A DNA stretch of 46,157 nt, taken from assembly GCF_010548145.1 (NCBI RefSeq), contig NZ_JAAGLN010000029.1, positions 1-46,157 of the forward strand, given 5' to 3'. Source of the stretch: Streptomyces sp. SID10853 (lineage in GTDB: Bacteria > Actinomycetota > Actinomycetes > Streptomycetales > Streptomycetaceae). Below, piece by piece: positions 41,609 through 46,157 of this stretch (its first letter is position 1; every line of letters begins with the position of its first letter). The notes under the pieces are model-generated. The model searched no databases, was not told the origin of the DNA, and worked only from the letters and a program-made list of their open reading frames with translations. The translations under genes and the position numbers were made by a program.

Positions 41609-43099
41609 GTGACGGACACGTACAGCACCGCAGCGAACCACCCGGACACCACCTGTGTCCCGGCCGATGTACTGATCGTGGGCGCGGGGCCGACCGGCCT
41701 GCTCCTGGCGGGCGACCTCGCCGCGCAGCAGCTGTCGGTCACGGTCGTCGAGCGGCGCCCGCCCGGGACGGGCAATCTGACGCGGGCCTTCGCCGTGCAC
41801 GCCCGCACCCTGGAGCTGTTCGACACACGCGGCCTCGCCGACGCCCTGATCAGGACCGGCACCCGGCTGGACCGGATGCGGCTCTTCGGCCGGCTCGCGC
41901 TCGACCTCTCCCGGCTGCGGTCGCGCTTCCCGTTCCTGCTGATCACACCGCAGTACGAGGTCGAACAGCTGCTGCGGGACCGCGCGCTGAAGGCCGGGGT
42001 GCACTTCCGGCACGGAACGGAGCTGTCCGACCTGAGCCAGTCCCCCGCAGGCGACCGGGTCACCGCCGTCGTACGCGGCGCCGACGGGGTGCGCTCCACC
42101 ATCGAGGCCCGGTATCTCGTGGGGACGGACGGGGTGCACAGCTCGGTCCGCCGGGCTCTCGGTCTGCCGTTCCCCGGCGAATCCGTGATCGAGTCCATCG
42201 TCCTGGCCGACGTGCGGCTCACCGGGACACCCCCCGCGCCGCTCACGGTGAACGGCACGGGCGACGCCTTCGCCTTCATCGCCCCGTTCGGCGACGGCTG
42301 GTACCGCGTCATGGGCTGGAACCGCACCCGGCACGCCGACGACAGCGAACCCGTGGAGCTGGACGAACTGCGCGGGATCACCCGCCTCGCGCTCGGCACC
42401 GACTACGGCATGCACGACGCCCGTTGGCTGTCACGCTTCCACAGCGACGAACGCCAGGTGCCCGCCTACCGCACCGGCCGGGTCTTCCTGGCGGGCGATG
42501 CCGCCCACGTCCACTCCCCCGCGGGCGGCCAGGGCATGAACACCGGCCTCCAGGACGCGGCGAACCTCTCCTGGAAGCTCGCGGCCGTCCTGCGCGGGCA
42601 CTCCGCGGACCCCGAGGCGCTTCTCGACAGCTACCACACGGAGAGGCACCCGGTCGGCGCCCAGGTACTGCGCGCCAGCGGCGCCGTCATCCGGCTCGCC
42701 ATGGCCAGGACGCCGTGGCAGCGCACGGTGCGCGCAGCCCTCGTACGGGCGCTGTCCGCGGTGCGGCCGGCCTCGGACAAGGTCGTCGGCAGGCTCTCCG
42801 GCATCGGCATCGCGTACGGCGCCCCCAGGGGCAGCCATCGCCTCACGGGCACCCGGGCCCCCGCGCTGCGCCTCGCCGAGGGGCACCTGCCCGAGCTGTT
42901 GCGGCACGGCTCCTTCGTCCTGATCACACCCCCCGGGGTCCCCCACCGCACCGGGACGGTTCCGCTGGTGCACGCGCACTGGACGAGCGGCCGCACCACC
43001 AGCCTGCTCGTCCGCCCCGACGGGTACATCGCCTGGGCGGGTACGCGTCCCGACGCCGAGCCCCTGAACCGGATACTCGGCCAGCCGACGACAGGGTGA
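41609..43099 (+). CDS. Class A FAD-dependent aromatic monooxygenase
   Basis: A 496-residue flavoprotein monooxygenase. VLIVGAGPTGLLLAGDLA (residues 21-38) is the GxGxxG FAD motif, LVGTDGVHSSVRRALGL is the DG motif, and FLAGDAAHVHSPAGGQGMNTG is the GD motif followed by the conserved ligand loop. It resembles polyketide-hydroxylating and antibiotic-inactivating enzymes such as the tetracycline and rifampicin monooxygenases. I prefer the GTG at 41609, with GGAGG five bases upstream, over ATG 41588, which has none. Regulated by the divergent TetR; detoxification or tailoring of an aromatic compound is likely. Confidence 0.92.
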   Translation: MTDTYSTAANHPDTTCVPADVLIVGAGPTGLLLAGDLAAQQLSVTVVERRPPGTGNLTRAFAVHARTLELFDTRGLADALIRTGTRLDRMRLFGRLALDLSRLRSRFPFLLITPQYEVEQLLRDRALKAGVHFRHGTELSDLSQSPAGDRVTAVVRGADGVRSTIEARYLVGTDGVHSSVRRALGLPFPGESVIESIVLADVRLTGTPPAPLTVNGTGDAFAFIAPFGDGWYRVMGWNRTRHADDSEPVELDELRGITRLALGTDYGMHDARWLSRFHSDERQVPAYRTGRVFLAGDAAHVHSPAGGQGMNTGLQDAANLSWKLAAVLRGHSADPEALLDSYHTERHPVGAQVLRASGAVIRLAMARTPWQRTVRAALVRALSAVRPASDKVVGRLSGIGIAYGAPRGSHRLTGTRAPALRLAEGHLPELLRHGSFVLITPPGVPHRTGTVPLVHAHWTSGRTTSLLVRPDGYIAWAGTRPDAEPLNRILGQPTTG

Positions 43100-43361
43100 G
43101 GACCACCGCCCCATCGCCTCGACCGGGCGGCCCCACAAGGCCGGACAGCGGGTGGCTCCCCGGCCGGTCTTCACGACAAGCTCACACGTCGTCATCTTGG
43201 CAGGTGCTGGTCCAGGCCATAGCGTACGTGACGCATTGCGCTCGGTCATGGCTCGTTTCGAGCAGAAATCGACAAAGTGAGTGCGCGGATCGGCGTGGAC
43301 CCCGCAGCCGCTTCCCTGGGGTGGTGCGGTCGCTCACCGCTGCACTCCGGACGGAGGCACC

Positions 43362-44306
43362 ATGCTCACAAGATTCCGGATCGCCACCCTGGCCGCCGCG
43401 GCGTCACTCGGCGCGGCGGCCCTGGCCGTGCCCGCTTCGGCGCACACTCCCCCGGCGACGGTCCTCACCCCCTATGGCCGCGTACCCCGGTCCGATGTCG
43501 TACAGGTCGACAGCCACCAGACGCTCCAAGTCGTCAACGGCCAGGTGGAGAAGGTGGATCTGCGCAGCCACGCCGTCGTCGCCCGCCTCGGAGCAGCGGC
43601 CTCGGGCCCTGCGTCGGCCGACCCGTACCGCCATGCCGCGAGCCTGCGCGCCCAGGCAGGCATCACGCAGGCAGGCACACCACAGGCAGGCACCGCGCCG
43701 GGCGCGAGCGCCACCGACCTCGGGGGCAACTGCCCGGCCGACTGGGGCCCCACCAACATCCAGTCGTTCAAGACCACTTGGACGGTGCCGCCGAAACCGT
43801 CCGACTCGACGAGCACGACCACGTTCTTCATCTGGAACGGGCTGGCCGGAGGTGCGCTGCAGCCGGTCCTCCAGTGGGGCAACGGCACGGCGGCCTACCA
43901 GATGGCCAACTGGTACTACGTCGGCGGCAAGTACGCCCACGGCACCTATCTGAGCGTCTCCCCCGGCACCTCCCTGACCGGCAGGATCGACTTCGTCTCC
44001 CAGAGCAACGGCACCTACACCTACAAGGAGTCGTTCGCCGGATACCCCTCCGCCGACGTCACCGTGAACCGGACCAGCGCGGCCGACGGCGTCATCGAGT
44101 GCTTCGAGCCGTACACCGACGGGGACGCGACGAAGAACCCGGATGCGCCCGATGTCGCGATGAAGAACATCAGCCTGACCGGCCAGCCGGGACACACCGC
44201 ACCGCCCACCATCGCCTGGACCGGCAACAGTTCGGCGGCGAGCACCAAGGTCGTCGACTCCAGCAGCTCCAACGGCGAAGTGGACCTCTATTTCAACGGC
44301 GTGTAG
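43362..44306 (+). CDS. Secreted beta-sandwich protein, possibly G1 peptidase-like
   Basis: A 314-residue exported protein. The signal peptide ends near ASAHT (residue 28). A linker with QAG repeats (about 105-125) leads to a domain from about residue 130 with FKTTWTVPPKPS, FFIWNGLAG and LQPVLQWGN. These blocks and the SVSPGTSLTGRIDF strand recall the two-sheet fold of eqolisin (G1) peptidases and related Streptomyces secreted proteins, but I cannot confirm the catalytic Gln-Glu pair. The ATG at 43362 has GGAGG five bases upstream. Function is a guess beyond export. Confidence 0.75.
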   Translation: MLTRFRIATLAAAASLGAAALAVPASAHTPPATVLTPYGRVPRSDVVQVDSHQTLQVVNGQVEKVDLRSHAVVARLGAAASGPASADPYRHAASLRAQAGITQAGTPQAGTAPGASATDLGGNCPADWGPTNIQSFKTTWTVPPKPSDSTSTTTFFIWNGLAGGALQPVLQWGNGTAAYQMANWYYVGGKYAHGTYLSVSPGTSLTGRIDFVSQSNGTYTYKESFAGYPSADVTVNRTSAADGVIECFEPYTDGDATKNPDAPDVAMKNISLTGQPGHTAPPTIAWTGNSSAASTKVVDSSSSNGEVDLYFNGV

Positions 44307-44331
44307 GCGCACCGCCGAAGCCGGGACGTAC

Positions 44332-44360
44332 GGTCCGCTGCACCGGCGGCGCAGCGGACC
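44332..44360. terminator. Terminator hairpin between convergent genes
   Basis: GGTCCGCTGC (44332-44341) pairs with GCAGCGGACC (44351-44360) around a nine-base loop, 25 bases past the secreted-protein stop. Confidence 0.7.
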
Positions 44361-44404
44361 TGCCGGAGAGCCCGGCCGGCGCCGCGGACCTGCCGGAGAG
44401 CCCG
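44354..44404. repeat. 21-bp direct repeat in convergent spacer
   Basis: GCGGACCTGCCGGAGAGCCCG occurs at 44354-44374 and again, perfectly, at 44384-44404. The first copy includes the downstream arm of the terminator hairpin, so the second offers an alternative pairing partner. Confidence 0.75.
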
Positions 44405-44430
44405 ACAGCCCGAGAACGGGGCTGGGTGGC

Positions 44431-45426
44431 TCAGTTCCCCACGCCGAGCACCGACATGGCCGCCGGCGGGTAACGGTCGCCGCGCGCCGCGCCCGCCGGC
44501 ACCGCCCTCTCGATCTCCGCGAGGTCCTCCGGGGAGAGACGCAGCTCCATCGCGGGCAGTGCCTCGGCCAGCCGCTCGCGGGTACGGGCAGCGACCAGCG
44601 GCACGATGTCCTCCCCCTGGGCGGCCACCCAGGCGATGGCCAGCTGGGCGACGGTGCACCCCTTCGCGTCGGCGACCCGGCGCAGCGCCTCCACGAGGGT
44701 GAGGTTGTGTTCCACGTTCCCGTCGGCGAACCGGGGGCTCGCGGCACGTGCGTCACCGGGGCCCGCGGCGTGGCCGGCGGACCAGTGCCCGGAGATGAGG
44801 CCGCGGCTGAGGACCCCGTACGCGGTGAGCCCGATGCCGAGTTCCCGCAGCGCGGGGAGCACGTCCGCCTCCACCGCACGGGAGATCAGCGAGTACTCCA
44901 TCTGCAGGTCGGCGACCGGGTGCACGGCATGCGCCCGGCGGATCGTCGCCGCGTCGACCTCGGAGAGGCCGAGGTGCCGTACGTACCCGGCGTCGATCAT
45001 CTCCTTGACCGCGCCGACGGTCTCCTCGATCGGTACGTCGGGGTCCAGCCGGGCGGGGCGGTAGATGTCGATGTGGTCGGTACCCAGCCGGGTCAGCGAG
45101 TAGGCCAGGAAGTTCTTCACCGCCGCGGGACGGCAGTCCTGTCCGCCGAACTCCGGGCCCGGCCCCCGCAGCATGCCGAATTTGACGCTCAGCCGGTAGC
45201 TGTCCCGGTCCCGGCCGTGCAGGGCCTCGGCGAGCAGCAGCTCGTTGTGGCCCATGGCGTAGAAGTCGCCGGTGTCGATCAGCGTGACACCGGCGTCCAG
45301 CGCCGCGTGCACGGTGGCGATGCTCTCCGCGCGGTCGGCCTCTCCGTAGGCACCGGACATGCCCATCGCGCCCAGGCCCAGCGCGGATACGGCGGGGCCG
45401 GTGGTTCCCAGGGTCCGTCTCTGCAT
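44431..45426 (-). CDS. Aldo/keto reductase
   Basis: A 331-residue TIM-barrel NADP-dependent oxidoreductase. LGLGAMGMSGAYG, TLIDTGDFYAMGHNE (catalytic Asp and Tyr) and SVKFG (catalytic Lys) are present. The fourth residue, usually His in a (Y/Q)QHR context, is replaced: the strand reads IDIYRPARLDPD. The C-terminus ending VPLVAARTRERLAEAL binds the cofactor. Start at 45426 with AAGGAG upstream. It is divergent from an XRE regulator, a frequent pairing. Substrate unknown; a carbonyl detoxification role is usual. Confidence 0.92.
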   Translation of the reverse strand: MQRRTLGTTGPAVSALGLGAMGMSGAYGEADRAESIATVHAALDAGVTLIDTGDFYAMGHNELLLAEALHGRDRDSYRLSVKFGMLRGPGPEFGGQDCRPAAVKNFLAYSLTRLGTDHIDIYRPARLDPDVPIEETVGAVKEMIDAGYVRHLGLSEVDAATIRRAHAVHPVADLQMEYSLISRAVEADVLPALRELGIGLTAYGVLSRGLISGHWSAGHAAGPGDARAASPRFADGNVEHNLTLVEALRRVADAKGCTVAQLAIAWVAAQGEDIVPLVAARTRERLAEALPAMELRLSPEDLAEIERAVPAGAARGDRYPPAAMSVLGVGN

Positions 45427-45502
45427 CCCGTTCTCCTTCGTGGTGGATCTGTCACCCACCTTGGGCCCGGGATGTCCGGCGCGAAAGCGGAGCGTTCCTC
45501 AT

Positions 45503-45517
45503 GGGAGCGCCGCTCCC
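45503..45517. promoter_or_regulatory. Palindrome between AKR and XRE regulator
   Basis: GGGAGC-GCC-GCTCCC is a perfect 6-bp inverted repeat with a three-base spacer in the 126-base divergent spacer. Candidate operator of the adjacent XRE regulator. Confidence 0.4.
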
Positions 45518-45552
45518 TGGATCGGCCCGGCGCCGCGAGGGACCATGAGTGC

Positions 45553-46157
45553 ATGCAACGCGACCAGCTCGCCGACTTCCTGCGCCTCCGCCGCGAGGCG
45601 ATCCGCCCGGCCGAGGCCGGCATCCCCGAAGGTCCCCGGCGCCGTACGCATGGCCTGCGCAGGGAGGAGGTGGCCATGCTCGCCGGGATGTCGGTGGACT
45701 ATGTCGTACGTCTTGAGCAGGGCCGCAGCAGTCAGCCGTCGCCCCAGCTGCTGGGCGCGCTGGCACGGGCGCTGCGTCTGTCCGACGACGAGCGCGACCA
45801 CCTGTTCCACCTGGCCGGCCACCGGCCGCCGCCCGCCGACGGGGTGGCCCGTCTGGCCCGGGCCGGCCTGGTCCGCATGCTCGGCCTGCTCGGGGACACC
45901 CCGGCCATGGTGCTGTCCGACCTGGGGGAAGCGCTCGCCCAGAACCGGGCGTCCGTCCTGCTCGCGGGCGACCGGACCGGCTTCTCGGGAGACCGGCGCT
46001 ACGGCGTGTACCGCTGGTTCACCGACCCGGCTGCCCGTGCCGCGGGGGTCCCCGAGGAGCGGGAGCACCACGCCCGCCGCCTCGTGGCCGACCTGCGCGC
46101 GGTCGCCGGCCGCCGGTCCGGCGACCCCACGGTCACCGGGCTCGTCGACCGGCTGCG
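45553..46157 (+). CDS. XRE-family regulator with MmyB-like domain (partial)
   Basis: The first 201 codons of a regulator that runs past the window end. Residues 1-85 are the XRE helix-turn-helix: LADFLRLRREAIRPAEAGIP, RRRTHGLRREEVAMLAGMSV and YVVRLEQGRSSQPSPQLLGA. From about residue 100 the MmyB ligand-binding domain begins (LGDTPAMVLSDLGEALAQN, then RWFTDPAAR). This is a common Streptomyces family, usually next to a divergent SDR or aldo/keto reductase that it regulates, as here. Confidence 0.92.
   Translation, partial: MQRDQLADFLRLRREAIRPAEAGIPEGPRRRTHGLRREEVAMLAGMSVDYVVRLEQGRSSQPSPQLLGALARALRLSDDERDHLFHLAGHRPPPADGVARLARAGLVRMLGLLGDTPAMVLSDLGEALAQNRASVLLAGDRTGFSGDRRYGVYRWFTDPAARAAGVPEEREHHARRLVADLRAVAGRRSGDPTVTGLVDRL

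Noticed and set aside
41569..43953. 794-codon forward open frame across the flavin monooxygenase
   Set aside because: Overlaps the monooxygenase and secreted-protein genes; low-complexity Arg/Pro/Ala translation with no family resemblance.

Overview
The window is high-GC actinobacterial DNA, almost certainly from a Streptomyces chromosome. The signs are strongly GC-biased third codon positions, frequent GTG and TTG starts, and typical families: PucR, IclR and CGNR regulators, a SapA-like secreted protein, a MmyB-type XRE regulator, GH25 and GH20 secreted enzymes, and an F420/NADP reductase homologue. No rRNA, tRNA, CRISPR array or intact insertion sequence was found. The taxonomic statement is inference from gene content; no search was run.

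Layout. (1) 1-4.7 kb, housekeeping and metabolic genes on the minus strand: a small conserved protein, uracil-DNA glycosylase, a two-gene SDR operon, and a coupled DUF3037 / HipA-like kinase pair. (2) 4.8-6.3 kb, a scar of broken genes: an integrase C-terminus, a truncated NUDIX gene and a frameshifted glyoxalase (VOC) fragment. (3) 6.3-12.4 kb, a mixed accessory region: F420-type reductase, SnoaL-like protein, a four-repeat hemopexin protein, a decayed small membrane gene, a secreted phospholipase-D-like protein, an epoxide hydrolase, and a CGNR regulator behind a duplicated operator. (4) 12.4-38.7 kb, a large catabolic island. (5) 38.7-46.2 kb: a YeeE/YedE sulfur transporter with a possible cysteine-containing leader peptide, a SapA-like protein, a TetR / flavin monooxygenase pair with a four-copy operator, a secreted beta-sandwich protein, an aldo/keto reductase, and an XRE regulator cut by the window end.

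The catabolic island is the main interest. It consists of four divergently controlled modules. Module A is a PucR regulator facing a molybdenum hydroxylase (FAD subunit, then a fused 2Fe-2S/molybdopterin subunit) and a purine-type deaminase. Module B has an MFS transporter and a 4-oxalocrotonate decarboxylase facing a cupin, an IclR regulator and a 4-oxalocrotonate tautomerase. Module C is 2-oxopent-4-enoate hydratase, acylating acetaldehyde dehydrogenase and 4-hydroxy-2-oxovalerate aldolase, facing a second IclR. Module D is a compact eight-gene operon (acyl-CoA-dehydrogenase-like monooxygenase, flavin reductase, enoyl-CoA hydratase-like protein, split transketolase, M24 peptidase-like protein that has lost a metal ligand, Dabb protein, 3-hydroxyisobutyrate-dehydrogenase-like protein) facing a second PucR. 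GH25 and GH20 cell-wall enzymes sit between the modules.

Modules B and C together encode every step from 2-hydroxymuconate/4-oxalocrotonate to pyruvate and acetyl-CoA. No recognisable ring-cleavage dioxygenase and no semialdehyde dehydrogenase is present. I infer that the Mo hydroxylase and/or the module D enzymes prepare and open an aromatic, possibly N-heterocyclic, substrate by an unfamiliar route. The substrate cannot be read from the sequence.
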